Of a stretch of 64,000 nt of DNA, positions 1 through 8,681 are shown in pieces. Each line of letters starts with the position of its first letter. The first letter of the stretch is position 1. Under the pieces are notes generated by a model that was not told the DNA's origin, did no database searches, and worked only from the letters and a program-made list of their open reading frames with translations. Source of the stretch: Rhodosalinus sp041365695 (lineage in GTDB: Bacteria > Pseudomonadota > Alphaproteobacteria > Rhodobacterales > Rhodobacteraceae); NCBI RefSeq assembly GCF_041365695.1, contig NZ_JBGFSJ010000004.1, forward strand, positions 186,001 to 250,000, given 5' to 3'. A program made the position numbers and the translations under genes.

Positions 1-91
1 TAATCTCGATCCGCAGTGGACCGTCCTGCGCCGCAACGGGCGTGGCGAACGCCCAGAGCGCCGCAAGAGCCATGGCCAGTCGTCCGATCAT
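1..91 (-). CDS. tolB: TolB, N-terminal fragment (partial, runs off window)
   Basis: Only the first 30 codons are in the window. The peptide starts MIGRLAMALAALWAFATPVAAQ, which is a Sec signal peptide with an Ala-X-Ala cleavage site, followed by the start of a mature domain (DGPLRIEI). Its ATG overlaps the tolA stop as ATGA, the usual coupling in tol operons. The TolB identity rests on position directly after tolA and on the typical start of the mature protein. TolB is a periplasmic beta-propeller that binds Pal and links the inner-membrane Tol proteins to the outer membrane. Confidence 0.8.
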   Translation of the reverse strand, partial: MIGRLAMALAALWAFATPVAAQDGPLRIEI

Positions 92-1233
92 CGCACCCTC
101 ATGTTCTCAGGATTGAACGTCATTTCAATATCACGCCACTGGTCGTATTTCTCGGGCGGAAGGTCGTAGCCGCCCCGCTCGCAGCGCAGCACCGCGCGCC
201 GGGCCGCCTGGTAGGCGGTGTCCACCGCGCGACCCTCCCCGCCCTCGGACGAGACGAGGCGCAGCGAGTCCTGCATGACGGTGCCGTCCCGGCTCAGCGA
301 CATCGCCAGCGTCACCGTCACGTTCGCGGCCTGGCTGCCCACGTCCACCACCCAGCACTCCTGCACCGCCACCCGGAGCGCGTCGCGCTCCGCGCCCGTC
401 AGCGGCGGCCCGCCCGCACCCGAACCGCCGCCGCCGAGCGCCTCGGCGAGCATCTCGTCAACCGCGCTTCGGTTCACGTCGTCCGGCGCGGGGCTCGGCG
501 CGTCTTCGGTCTCCTCGGCAGGGGCCTCCGGCGCCGCCGGTGCCGCCGGCTCGGGCGGCGGAGCGGCGGCCAGACGTTCGGGGCGCGCGCGGGGGCGCGG
601 CGTGGCGTCGGGCGCGGCGTCGCGCTCTTCCGCCTCGGTGACGATCTCGGTCGTGGCCTCCTCCGGCGCGGTGGGCTCCGGCTCCGGCTCCGGCGCGGGC
701 TCGGGCACAGGCTCGGGCGCGACCTGCGCGGGCGGAACCGTGTCGGGTGCGGTCTCGGCCCCGGGCGGGGGCGGCGGCGCGGGGGTCGGGGCGACCCGGT
801 CGGCCGGGCGCGGTTCGGGCCGGGGCGTCGCATCGGGCAACAGAATCGCGGTGTCCTCCGGCTGGGCGAGCTCGGGCACGCTGTCGGCGACCTCGGCCTC
901 GGGCGCCGGCGCCTCGGGCGGAGCCTCGGGGGCCCTGTCCGGCTGCGGTTCCGCGGTCTCGGGCGGCGCCTGGGGCCGCACCGGCGGCGGCTCGGGCGCG
1001 GGCGCCTCGGGCACCGGTGCGGACTCGGGGGCCGGCTCTGCAAGGCCGTCGACGCCCGGCGCGGCCTCCGGCGGAGCCTGCGCCGCCATGATCGCGGCGT
1101 ATTCCTCTCCGGTGATGACCGAGACCTCCGTCACCTCGAAGGGCAACGGCTCGGTGCGGAACGCACCGCCGAGAAAGGCCCAGGCGATCAGCAGGACGTG
1201 CCCGGCTCCGGAGATATAGTGGCCCGCATGCAC
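88..1233 (-). CDS. tolA: TolA, periplasm-spanning linker of the Tol-Pal system
   Basis: 381 residues starting at a GTG. A short cytoplasmic tail and one membrane segment (about residues 8-25) anchor the protein. A very long low-complexity Pro/Glu/Ala-rich region (about residues 55-250) spans the periplasm, and a compact C-terminal domain (about 275-381, with two Cys in ECWV and RCER) should contact TolB/Pal. TolA uses proton-motive force through TolQR to pull on Pal during outer-membrane constriction. It lies 9 bp after tolR and overlaps tolB by 4 bp. Pro/Glu-rich rather than Ala/Lys-rich linkers are common in alphaproteobacteria; similarity to TonB-like proteins is limited to architecture. 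Confidence 0.88.
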   Translation of the reverse strand: MHAGHYISGAGHVLLIAWAFLGGAFRTEPLPFEVTEVSVITGEEYAAIMAAQAPPEAAPGVDGLAEPAPESAPVPEAPAPEPPPVRPQAPPETAEPQPDRAPEAPPEAPAPEAEVADSVPELAQPEDTAILLPDATPRPEPRPADRVAPTPAPPPPPGAETAPDTVPPAQVAPEPVPEPAPEPEPEPTAPEEATTEIVTEAEERDAAPDATPRPRARPERLAAAPPPEPAAPAAPEAPAEETEDAPSPAPDDVNRSAVDEMLAEALGGGGSGAGGPPLTGAERDALRVAVQECWVVDVGSQAANVTVTLAMSLSRDGTVMQDSLRLVSSEGGEGRAVDTAYQAARRAVLRCERGGYDLPPEKYDQWRDIEMTFNPENMRVR

Positions 1234-1242
1234 CGGCCGTCC

Positions 1243-1719
1243 TCACTCCTCTCCGCCGTCGAAGGCGGGTCCGCCGGCATCGGTGACAAGCCCGATATCC
1301 GAGAAGCCGCCCGCGTTCAGCGCACCCATCACCTGCACCACGCGCTCGTAGGGCACGGCCCCGTCGGCGCGCAGGAAGACGCGGCGGCTGTCGCGCTCGG
1401 CGGCGATGGCGCGCAGCCGCGGCAGGAGGTCGCCCGGCGCGACCTCGGTGGTCTGGATGGCGATCCCGCCGTCGGCGGTCACGGTCACGGTAAGCGGCTC
1501 CTCCTGCTCGGCGGGCAGCGAGCGCGCTGCGGTTTCCGGCAGCTGGACCGGAACGCCCACCGTCATGAGCGGCGCGGCCACCATGAAGATGATCAGCAGC
1601 ACCAGCATCACGTCGACGAAGGGCGTGACGTTGATCTCGGCCATGGGCACCGCGCGGCGGCGGCGCCGACTGCGCCGGCCTCCGCCGCCTCCGGCCCCGG
1701 GCATGAGCCCCGCGCCCAT
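1243..1719 (-). CDS. tolR: TolR/ExbD-family proton channel subunit
   Basis: 158 residues. A Gly/Arg-rich cytoplasmic N-terminus (about 1-25) is followed by MAEINVTPFVDVMLVLLI, the conserved ExbD/TolR membrane helix with the key proton-path Asp in PFVDVMLVLL. The rest is a periplasmic domain that ends in an acidic tail. TolR works with TolQ to convert proton flow into movement of TolA. It sits 4 bp after tolQ and 9 bp before tolA, so the genes are one transcript. The basic leader RRSRRRRR is longer than in the E. coli protein but fits positive-inside topology. Confidence 0.93.
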   Translation of the reverse strand: MGAGLMPGAGGGGGRRSRRRRRAVPMAEINVTPFVDVMLVLLIIFMVAAPLMTVGVPVQLPETAARSLPAEQEEPLTVTVTADGGIAIQTTEVAPGDLLPRLRAIAAERDSRRVFLRADGAVPYERVVQVMGALNAGGFSDIGLVTDAGGPAFDGGEE

Positions 1720-1723
1720 CGGC

Positions 1724-2419
1724 TCAGCCGTCCAGCTGGCGGCTGAGGATGGTGGCGAACTCGTCCGTGAAGGCCTCGTAGCCCGCCACGATGCGGTCGC
1801 TCGCCGCGCTCAGCGTGTTGTAGAAGATGACCGCGGGGATCGCCGCCAGAAGGCCGAGCCCGGTGGCCAGCAGCGCCTCGGCGATGCCCGGCGCCACCAC
1901 GGCGAGGTTGGTGTTCTGCGCCTCGGCGATCTGGATGAAGGAATGCATGATCCCCCAGACCGTGCCGAAAAGCCCGATGAAGGGCGAGGTCGCGCCCACG
2001 GTGGCGAGCACCTGCAGGCCCTTCTGCAGATCCTCGGCCTCCCGCGCGATGGCCACGTCCATCGAGCGCTGGATCCGCGCCTGCACGCCGGGGATGAGCC
2101 CGCCATCCTCGCGGTGGCTGCGCTGCCATTCCGCCATGCCGGCGGCGAAGACCCGCTCGGCCCGGCCCGCGGGCTCCGGCCCGAGCGCGCCGTAGAGTTC
2201 GTCCAGCGGCTCGCCCGACCAGAAGGCGCGGTCGAAGCGCGCCGCCTCGGCGCGCGCGGCGCGGTAGGCCATCAGTTTCTGGATGATGATCGCCCAGGCC
2301 CAGAACGAGGCCAGCACGAGGACGACCATCACCAGCTTCACCGTGAAGGTGGCGCGCGCAAAGAGGCCCCACATGGAGAAATCCATCTCCTGCGCGGCGG
2401 CCAGGGTTTCCATTTCCAT
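1724..2419 (-). CDS. tolQ: TolQ, MotA/TolQ/ExbB proton channel
   Basis: 231 residues, typical for TolQ. It has three predicted membrane segments: one near residues 20-40 (LVMVVLVLASFWAWAIII) and two toward the C-terminus (about 135-160 and 175-200). The conserved stretch TSPFIGLFGTVWGIM and the following small-residue helix PGIAEALLATGLGLLAAIPAVIFYN are hallmarks of the family. With TolR it forms the inner-membrane motor that energises TolA. It is the first tol gene after ybgC, 106 bp away, the standard proteobacterial order. Confidence 0.95.
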   Translation of the reverse strand: MEMETLAAAQEMDFSMWGLFARATFTVKLVMVVLVLASFWAWAIIIQKLMAYRAARAEAARFDRAFWSGEPLDELYGALGPEPAGRAERVFAAGMAEWQRSHREDGGLIPGVQARIQRSMDVAIAREAEDLQKGLQVLATVGATSPFIGLFGTVWGIMHSFIQIAEAQNTNLAVVAPGIAEALLATGLGLLAAIPAVIFYNTLSAASDRIVAGYEAFTDEFATILSRQLDG

Positions 2420-2525
2420 TGTCTGCCTGCTCGTTTCTGCCCGGGGCCGTTCGGTGCGGCCCTCTTGCGTCAGACCCTAGCGGATTTGAAGGGGGATGGC
2501 CAACACAACCGCGTGCGCGGCGGCG

Positions 2526-2915
2526 TCAGGCGAGCAGACGGCGGAGTTCCGCCGGAAGCCGCGCGGGTCGCCCCGACGCCCCGAGCGCCACCAGCGTGAC
2601 GCGCGCGTCGAAGAGCCGCTCCGCGCCGCGCAGCACCGTCTGGCGCAGCACGATCCTCGCGGGCGTCAGCTGTTCCGCCGCGGTCTCCACGGTCAGCAGA
2701 TCGTCGAAGCGCGCGGGCGAGAGGTAATCCGCCTCGACACGGCGCACCGCGAAGACGATCCCCGCCTCGGCCTTCAGCCGCGCCTGGTCGATCCCGAGCC
2801 CGCGCACCCACTCGGTCCGGGCGCGCTCGATGAACTTCAGGTAATTGGCGTAATAGACGATGCCGGCGAGGTCGGTATCCTCATAGTAGACGCGGCACTG
2901 GAACGCATGAGGCAT
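2526..2915 (-). CDS. ybgC: YbgC-type acyl-CoA thioesterase of the tol-pal cluster
   Basis: 129 residues, a single hot-dog fold. The N-terminal CRVYYEDTDLAGIVYYANYLKFIERARTEW contains the YbgC motif with the catalytic Asp in YEDTD (residue about 15). The start at MPHAFQ gives the usual family length; the frame stays open upstream, antisense to prpE, only because of high G+C. The enzyme hydrolyses short or medium acyl-CoA or acyl-ACP thioesters and is nearly always the first gene of tol-pal clusters, though its link to Tol function is unresolved. Confidence 0.93.
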   Translation of the reverse strand: MPHAFQCRVYYEDTDLAGIVYYANYLKFIERARTEWVRGLGIDQARLKAEAGIVFAVRRVEADYLSPARFDDLLTVETAAEQLTPARIVLRQTVLRGAERLFDARVTLVALGASGRPARLPAELRRLLA

Positions 2916-3008
2916 GGCGCGGACCTTCCGTGGGACATCCGCCGCCCTCCTAGCGGCGGCGCGCCCGCGGGGCAACGGGCTGGACAGGCCGCGCCCGGGG
3001 GCTTCAGG

Positions 3009-3024
3009 GTATGCCATGGCATAC
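3009..3024. promoter_or_regulatory. Perfect 16-bp palindrome upstream of prpE (candidate operator)
   Basis: GTATGCCATGGCATAC reads the same on both strands and lies 90 bp before the prpE start, in the 198-bp gap between the divergent ybgC and prpE genes. Length and symmetry fit a site for a dimeric repressor or activator. No regulator gene is adjacent, so the binding protein is unknown. Confidence 0.4.
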
Positions 3025-3113
3025 GCTGGCGGGAAAATCCCGGTTGCCGCACCGCCCGCCGCTGCGTAAACCGCACGGAAACGCGCGGCACGAACGCTGG
3101 AGGAGGGACGACC

Positions 3114-5006
3114 ATGGGCTACGCCGAGACCTACGCGCGCTGGAAGCAGGATCCGGAAGGCTTCTGGATGGAGGCCGCGCGCGCCATCGACTGGGAGCGG
3201 TTCCCGACGAAGGCGCTCTGGGACGACGAGGCGCCGTTTTACGAATGGTTCTCGGACGGCATGGTGAACGGCTGCTGGAACGCGGTGGACCGCCATGTCG
3301 AGGCCGGCCACGGCGATCGTGTGGCGATCATCCACGACAGCCCCGTCACCCACTCGAAGCACGAGATCACCTTCGCCGAGCTTCGGGACCGGGTCGCCAG
3401 CCTGGCCGGTGCGCTTCGCGCCAAGGGCGTCGAGAAGGGCGACCGGGTCATCATCTACATGCCCATGGTGCCAGAGGCGCTCGAGGCCATGCTTGCCTGC
3501 GCCCGCCTCGGCGCGATCCACTCGGTGGTGTTCGGCGGCTTCGCGGCGCACGAACTCGCCGTCAGGATCGACGACGCCAGGCCCAAATGCGTGATCGCCG
3601 CCTCCTGCGGGATCGAGCCTGGGCGCGTCGTCCACTACAAGCCGCTGCTGGACGGCGCGCTGGCGCAGGCGACGCATCACCCCGACTTCTGCGTGATCTT
3701 CCAGCGCGAACAGGAGGTGGCGCATCTGGAGGCGGGCCGCGACGTGGACTGGCACGCCTTCCAGTACGGGGTGGCGCCCGCCGACTGCGTGCCGGTGGAG
3801 GGCAACCATCCCGCCTACATCCTTTACACGTCGGGCACGACCGGCCAGCCCAAGGGCGTGGTGCGCCACACCGCGGGTCATCTCGTGGCGCTCAACTGGA
3901 CGATGAAGAACATCTACGGCGTCGAGCCGGGAGAGGTGTTCTGGGCGGCCTCGGACGTGGGCTGGGTGGTGGGCCACTCCTACATCGCCTACGCGCCCCT
4001 CATCCACGGCAACACCACGATCGTCTTCGAGGGCAAGCCGGTTGGCACGCCCGACGCGGGCACGTTCTGGCGGGTGATCTCCGAGCACAAGGTGGCGAGC
4101 TTCTTCACCGCCCCGACCGCCTTTCGCGCGATCAAGCGCGAGGATCCCAAGGGCGAGTGCGTGACGAGATACGACCTCTCCTGCCTGCGCGCGCTCTTTC
4201 TCGCGGGCGAGCGGGCCGACCCCGACACCATCGAATGGGCCAGGGCGCAGCTCGGCGTGCCGGTGATCGACCACTGGTGGCAGACAGAGACGGGCTGGAC
4301 GATCACGGGGGTGCCGCTGGGCCTTGGCGGGGTCGAGCCGAAACTCGGCTCCTCCGGCGTGCCGATGCCGGGCTACGACGTCCAGATCCTGGACGAAGGC
4401 GGGCAGCCGGTCGGGGCGAACACGCTTGGCGCGGTCGCCGTGAAGCTGCCGCTGCCGCCCGGCACGCTTCCGACGCTCTGGAACGCGGAAGAGCGGTTCC
4501 ACAAGAGCTATCTGGCGCATTTCCCCGGCTATTACGAAACGGGCGACGCAGGGCTCATCGACGACGAGGGCTATCTTTACATCATGGCGCGCACCGACGA
4601 CGTGATCAACGTCGCGGGGCACCGCCTGTCCACCGGCGGGATGGAGGAAGTGCTCGCCGCGCACCCGGATGTCGCCGAATGCGCGGTCATCGGGGTCAGG
4701 GACGAACTCAAGGGTCAGCTTCCGCTCGGGCTGGTCTGCCTGACCAAGGGCGTGAACCGCCCGCACGAGGACATCGTGCGCGAATGCGTCACGCTCGTGC
4801 GCGAGCAGATCGGCCCCGTGGCCGCCTTCAAGCTGGCGGTGGTGGTGGATCGTCTTCCGAAGACGCGGTCCGGCAAGGTGCTGCGCGCCATCATGGTCAA
4901 GATCGCCGATGGCGAAGAGTTCAAGATGCCGGCCACCATCGACGACCCGGCGATCCTCGACGAGATCCGCGACGCGATGCGCGCGCTCGGCTATGCGAAG
5001 GCGTGA
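3114..5006 (+). CDS. prpE: Propionyl-CoA synthetase (AMP-forming)
   Basis: 630 residues, the usual PrpE length. It activates propionate (and less well acetate) to the acyl-CoA through an acyl-adenylate. Visible motifs: an N-terminal ACAS domain, the P-loop YTSGTTGQPKGVVRH, the adenylation motif HWWQTETGW, the hinge YYETGDAGLIDDEGYLYIMARTDDVINVAGHRLST, and the C-terminal catalytic Lys in PKTRSGKVLR. The WWQTETGW form and overall length favour PrpE over Acs. The start was chosen because GGAGGAGGG precedes MGYAETYARW; the frame is open further upstream but does not resemble the family. A perfect palindrome lies 90 bp upstream. Confidence 0.92.
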   Translation: MGYAETYARWKQDPEGFWMEAARAIDWERFPTKALWDDEAPFYEWFSDGMVNGCWNAVDRHVEAGHGDRVAIIHDSPVTHSKHEITFAELRDRVASLAGALRAKGVEKGDRVIIYMPMVPEALEAMLACARLGAIHSVVFGGFAAHELAVRIDDARPKCVIAASCGIEPGRVVHYKPLLDGALAQATHHPDFCVIFQREQEVAHLEAGRDVDWHAFQYGVAPADCVPVEGNHPAYILYTSGTTGQPKGVVRHTAGHLVALNWTMKNIYGVEPGEVFWAASDVGWVVGHSYIAYAPLIHGNTTIVFEGKPVGTPDAGTFWRVISEHKVASFFTAPTAFRAIKREDPKGECVTRYDLSCLRALFLAGERADPDTIEWARAQLGVPVIDHWWQTETGWTITGVPLGLGGVEPKLGSSGVPMPGYDVQILDEGGQPVGANTLGAVAVKLPLPPGTLPTLWNAEERFHKSYLAHFPGYYETGDAGLIDDEGYLYIMARTDDVINVAGHRLSTGGMEEVLAAHPDVAECAVIGVRDELKGQLPLGLVCLTKGVNRPHEDIVRECVTLVREQIGPVAAFKLAVVVDRLPKTRSGKVLRAIMVKIADGEEFKMPATIDDPAILDEIRDAMRALGYAKA

Positions 5007-5037
5007 GGCGGGGTTGTCCCGCGGCGCGGCGCGGCGC

Positions 5038-5583
5038 ATGATGCAGGGCATGCGCCGCCTTCTTGTCGTTTGCATCGTGCTGCTCGCGAGTCCGTTGATG
5101 GCCGATACCGTGCTCGAGGATTTCGACCCGCCCGGAGACTGGACCTTCTTCACCGACCAGGTGATGGGCGGCGTCTCCACCGGCGGGGCGGAAATCGCCG
5201 TGATCGAGGGCCGGCGCGCGCTTCGTCTCACCGGCGACGTCTCCACCGAGAATCGCGGCGGCTTCATCCAGGCGCGCAAGGATCTGCCGGACGGCCTGCC
5301 CGCGGGGACCGAGGGCATTCGCCTGCGCGTGCGCGGCAATGGCGAGCGCTATTTCGTGCACCTGCGCACGGGCGGGACGGTTCTGCCCTGGCAGTATTAC
5401 CAGGCGCCGTTCCAGACCGGCGCGGACTGGACCGAGGTGGATATCCCCCTCGAGGCGTTCGACCCCTCCGGCGCGCTCCTGCGCGCCACGCCGCGGCCCG
5501 AGGGCGTGCGCTCGATCGCGGTGGTGGCCTATGGGCGCGACCACGAGGCCGAGGTCAGCGTCGCCCGGATCGAGGCCTACTGA
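5038..5583 (+). CDS. CIA30-family (complex I intermediate-associated protein 30) domain protein, exported
   Basis: 181 residues. A signal peptide (RRLLVVCIVLLASPLMAD) precedes a single CIA30 beta-sandwich: DFDPPGDWTFFTDQVMGGVSTGG, then STENRGGFIQARKDL, then WQYYQAPFQTGADWTEVDIPL. These blocks are characteristic of the family, named after a mitochondrial complex I assembly factor. In bacteria it is widespread and unassigned; some members look like carbohydrate-binding folds. Three starts are possible (5038, 5041, 5050); no clear ribosome site separates them. It is 31 bp after prpE, and its end overlaps the convergent DUF4396 gene by 7 bp. Confidence 0.8.
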   Translation: MMQGMRRLLVVCIVLLASPLMADTVLEDFDPPGDWTFFTDQVMGGVSTGGAEIAVIEGRRALRLTGDVSTENRGGFIQARKDLPDGLPAGTEGIRLRVRGNGERYFVHLRTGGTVLPWQYYQAPFQTGADWTEVDIPLEAFDPSGALLRATPRPEGVRSIAVVAYGRDHEAEVSVARIEAY

Positions 5584-6239
5584 GACGCCGCGCCCTCGCG
5601 CGGGTCCATCATGCCCGACTTCACGCCGAACCGGATCAGCAGCACGTTGACGGGATAGGCGGCGAGAAGCCCGCAGCTCAAGGAGACGACGAGCGCGGAC
5701 CAGAACAGCGGCTCGCGGGGACCCGCATCCCCCGCAAGGGAGAGATCCACGCCGATCGCGACCACCTCCATCACCGTGATCGAGGGCGTCTCGGACAGGA
5801 AGGCATCCCAGAGCGCGCGGCGCAGCCCCACGCCCTCCTGCAGGAGCGGGCCCACCGTCAGGGCGTAGCCCGCGACATAGGCCAGCGTGAACGTGACCGC
5901 CGCGACCCAGAGCGTCCCGAGTTGCAGAAGGCCCACGGCGATGAACATCCCCGCGACCTCGCCCATGCCGCATCCCGAGTAGCAATGCGCCACCGACCGG
6001 AACGCGCGGCGGTAAAGACCGTCCCGCGGAATCTGCCGCCGGCCGGTCGTCCAGTAGATCCAGAGGCCGAGCGGCCCGGAATAGACCACCGTCAGCACCC
6101 AGACGAGCTTCATCAGGCTCATCAGATGGGCGTTTTCCGTGCGCAGGTCGCGGATCACCACGTAAAGGCTCGGCACCGCGACCGACGCCCAGGCCACCAG
6201 GAACCATGGAGAGGAGAGTATCGCGACGACTGTATCCAT
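5577..6239 (-). CDS. DUF4396-family integral membrane protein
   Basis: 220 residues with about five membrane segments. Recognisable family features are the N-terminal helix, the loop IRDLRTENAHLMSLMKLVWVLTVVYSGPLGLWIYW, the short motif CYSGCGMGEVAGM and a final VNVLLIRFGVKSGMMDP. The glycine/cysteine motif (CYSGCGMG) is the most conserved part and could bind a metal, though no function is established. The start ATG at 6239 is convenient for the family length; the frame continues upstream through the amidase antisense. It is divergent from the amidase, with 109 bp between starts. Confidence 0.7.
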   Translation of the reverse strand: MDTVVAILSSPWFLVAWASVAVPSLYVVIRDLRTENAHLMSLMKLVWVLTVVYSGPLGLWIYWTTGRRQIPRDGLYRRAFRSVAHCYSGCGMGEVAGMFIAVGLLQLGTLWVAAVTFTLAYVAGYALTVGPLLQEGVGLRRALWDAFLSETPSITVMEVVAIGVDLSLAGDAGPREPLFWSALVVSLSCGLLAAYPVNVLLIRFGVKSGMMDPREGAASQ

Positions 6240-6348
6240 GGCCCGAGCGTCGCGCCTGCCCACCCCGGATGCAAGCCCGAACATGCGGCCGCTTGCCAGG
6301 GCGCGCCGGGGCGTCCTAGCCTTCCCGGATCCAAAGGAGAGTTTCGGC

Positions 6349-7779
6349 ATGTCCCAGACCGACCCCTGGCGCCTTGGCGCCGCAGAGATGGCCGCCGCGA
6401 TCCGCGAGGGGCAGCTGAGCGCGGCCGAGGCGACCGAGGCTGCGCTGGCCCGCATGGACGCGGTCAATCCGCGCCTCAACGCGGTGGTCGAGGGGCTCGA
6501 GGACGAAGCGCGCGCCCGCGCCCGCGCGCTCGACGAGCAGCGGGCCGAGGGCGGACCCCTCGGCCCGCTCCACGGCGTTCCCGTCACGATCAAGGTAAAC
6601 GTGGACCAGGCAGGCAAAGCCACCACGAACGGCGTGCCCGCCTTCGCGGGGCTCGTCGCTCCGGACGACGCGCCGGTGGTGCGCAACCTCCTCGCCGCCG
6701 GCGCGGTTCCGATCGGCCGCACGAACACGCCCGAGTTCTCCTTCCGCGCCCACACCGACGGGCCGCTTCACGGCCGCACGATCAATCCCTGGGGCGATCA
6801 CGTCTCGCCCGGCGGGTCGTCTGGCGGGGCGGGCGCGGCGGTGATGGCGGGGATCGGCGCGCTCGGCCATGGCAACGATATCGGCGGCTCGCTGCGCTTC
6901 CCCGCCTCGGCCTGCGGCGCGGTGACCGTGAAACCGGGGCTCGGCCGCGTGCCGGCGTGGAACCCCTCGCAAACGGCGGAGCGCGGCATGCTGGCGCAAG
7001 CCATGTCAGTGCAGGGCGTCCTCGCCCGAAACGCCGCCGACCTCGATCTGGCCATGGACGCGCTCGTCGCCCCGGACCCGCGCGATCCCTTCCACGTGCC
7101 GCTGGCCTACCGCGGCGCACGGCTCGACCGGCCGATCCGCGTGGCGTTCACCCGGGAAACCTGCGGCTACCCGCTGCACCCGGAAGTGGCGGCCGCCCTC
7201 GACACCGCGGCCGAGGCGCTTTCGGCGGCCGGCTACGCCGTGGAAGAGGCCGCGCCGCCCCTCATGCCCGAGACGGCCGAGGTGGGCTACCGCGCGCTCA
7301 TGGGCGAGGTGAAGGCGCTCATGGGCGCGGACATCGCCGAGAAGGGATCGGAGACGCTGAACGCGATCTTCGCCGAGTACTTCCGCCAATATCCGCCCTA
7401 CGAGGGCGCCGAACAGCTTCGCGCCATGGCCGAGCGCACGCGCTTTGCCCGCGCCTGGTCGCTTTTCCTCGAGGACTACCCGCTGGTCCTGACGCCCTTC
7501 CTGGCCCATCCGTTCTTCGCGCCCGGCCGGGACGCGGAGGGCGCCGAGGGCGTGGAGGAGGCGCTGGGATCGGCCTTCTGGTCCTTCGCGATGAACTTCA
7601 CCGGGCTGCCGGCGGGCAACGTGCCCGCCCGCCTTGCCGCCCTGCCGGCAGGCCCGCAGCCCATCGGCGTGCAGATCATAGGACGGCGCTGGCGCGAGGA
7701 CCTCGTGGTGGAGGCGATGGCCGCGGTGGAAGCGCAGGTGGGCCCGATGGCGCCCCATCTCTGGGCGCGCATGGGCTGA
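6349..7779 (+). CDS. Amidase-signature family hydrolase
   Basis: 476 residues. It belongs to the Ser-cisSer-Lys amidases: Lys82 (PVTIKVN), cis-Ser157 in SPGGSSGGAG and nucleophile Ser181 in GNDIGGSLRFPA; the 24-residue spacing of the two serines matches the family. Such enzymes hydrolyse simple amides, nitrile-derived amides or, as GatA, transamidate Glu-tRNA. There is no gatB/gatC nearby and the sequence is not GatA-like, so a free-standing small-molecule amidase is likelier; substrate unknown. The start was chosen from AAAGGAGA about 9 bp upstream of MSQTDPW. A strong palindromic terminator follows the stop by 9 bp. Confidence 0.88.
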   Translation: MSQTDPWRLGAAEMAAAIREGQLSAAEATEAALARMDAVNPRLNAVVEGLEDEARARARALDEQRAEGGPLGPLHGVPVTIKVNVDQAGKATTNGVPAFAGLVAPDDAPVVRNLLAAGAVPIGRTNTPEFSFRAHTDGPLHGRTINPWGDHVSPGGSSGGAGAAVMAGIGALGHGNDIGGSLRFPASACGAVTVKPGLGRVPAWNPSQTAERGMLAQAMSVQGVLARNAADLDLAMDALVAPDPRDPFHVPLAYRGARLDRPIRVAFTRETCGYPLHPEVAAALDTAAEALSAAGYAVEEAAPPLMPETAEVGYRALMGEVKALMGADIAEKGSETLNAIFAEYFRQYPPYEGAEQLRAMAERTRFARAWSLFLEDYPLVLTPFLAHPFFAPGRDAEGAEGVEEALGSAFWSFAMNFTGLPAGNVPARLAALPAGPQPIGVQIIGRRWREDLVVEAMAAVEAQVGPMAPHLWARMG

Positions 7780-7788
7780 GGCCGAAGA

Positions 7789-7810
7789 CGATTTTTCGAT
7801 CGAAAAATCG
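7789..7810. terminator. Bidirectional terminator palindrome after the amidase gene
   Basis: A perfect 22-bp palindrome centred on TTCGATCGAA with five T/A on each side, starting 9 bp after the amidase stop. RNA from either strand would fold into a hairpin with U-rich arms. It lies between convergent genes (amidase and nadK), where bidirectional terminators are expected. Confidence 0.7.
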
Positions 7811-7827
7811 CCCCCTGCGGCAGCCGT

Positions 7828-7884
<57 letters not shown>

Positions 7885-7916
7885 CGCGAGGATCCTTCGA
7901 TCGAAGGATCCTCGCG
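7885..7916. terminator. 32-bp perfect palindrome, terminator for nadK
   Basis: A perfect 32-bp palindrome with the same TTCGATCGAA core as the element at 7789-7810, flanked by GGATCC and CGCGAG arms. It ends 3 bp from the nadK stop, so on the minus strand it is the first structure after the gene. It has long GC arms but no U tract, so its activity as an intrinsic terminator is inferred. Confidence 0.6.
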
Positions 7917-7919
7917 CCG

Positions 7920-8681
7920 TCAGACGAACTGTTCCTGGATCAGGCGTTCCTCGAGGCCGTGGCCCGGGTCGAAGAGCAGCCTGTGGTTGATCCCGGGCTC
8001 GGAGCGGATGTCCACCTGCACCACATCGTAGGCCGCGCGCGAGTCGGCATCGGCCATCACCGGGCGCTTGTCGTGCTCCAGAACGTCGAACCGCACCTCG
8101 GCGCGTTTCGGCAGCAACGCGCCGCGCCAGCGGCGCGGACGGAAGGGCGCGATCGCGGTCAGCGCCAGCACGTCGCATCCGATGGGCAGGATCGGGCCGT
8201 GAGCGGAGTAGTTGTAGGCGGTCGACCCCGCCGGCGTCGCCACGAGCGCCCCGTCGCAAACCAGCTCGGCCATCCTGAGCCGCCCGTCCACGGTGATTCG
8301 CAGCTTCGCGGCCTGCGGTCCCGCGCGCAGAAGCGACACCTCGTTGATCGCGAGCGCTTCCTGCACCGTCCCGTCGGCGCAGCGCGCGCGCATCGAGAGC
8401 GGATTGATCACCGTTTCCTCCGCCGCGGCGATGCGCTCGGCGAGCCTCTCTTCGCCGTACTCGTTCATGAGAAACCCGATCGTGCCGCGGTTCATTCCGT
8501 AGACCGGCGCGGCGAGATGCTGCGTGCGATGCAGCGTGCCCAGCATGAAACCGTCGCCCCCCAGCGCGACGATCACCTCCGCCTCGTCCTCGGGCGCATC
8601 CCCATAGCGTGCCGCAAGTCGCGCCCGCGCCGCCTGGGCGACCTCGATGTCCGACGCGGTGAAGGCGAGCTTCAGGGCCAT
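7920..8681 (-). CDS. nadK: NAD kinase
   Basis: 253 residues, typical of alphaproteobacterial NadK. It phosphorylates NAD to NADP with ATP or polyphosphate in the cytosol. Diagnostic motifs are GGDGFML (about residues 41-47), the NE of the substrate site (INEVSLLR) and the glycine-rich TPAGSTAYNYSAHGPI. It is convergent with the amidase across the assembly gap and divergent from glyA with 164 bp between starts. No sign of truncation: the last codons (IQEQFV) reach the terminator palindrome. Confidence 0.95.
   Translation of the reverse strand: MALKLAFTASDIEVAQAARARLAARYGDAPEDEAEVIVALGGDGFMLGTLHRTQHLAAPVYGMNRGTIGFLMNEYGEERLAERIAAAEETVINPLSMRARCADGTVQEALAINEVSLLRAGPQAAKLRITVDGRLRMAELVCDGALVATPAGSTAYNYSAHGPILPIGCDVLALTAIAPFRPRRWRGALLPKRAEVRFDVLEHDKRPVMADADSRAAYDVVQVDIRSEPGINHRLLFDPGHGLEERLIQEQFV

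Noticed and set aside
410..1090. Low-complexity repeat-like DNA in tolA
   Set aside because: It encodes the Pro/Glu/Ala linker of TolA, normal for the family; not a mobile repeat.
2526..5339. 937-residue open frame on the minus strand across prpE
   Set aside because: Only the ybgC end looks like a protein; the rest is antisense of prpE, open because G+C is high and lacking any domain pattern.
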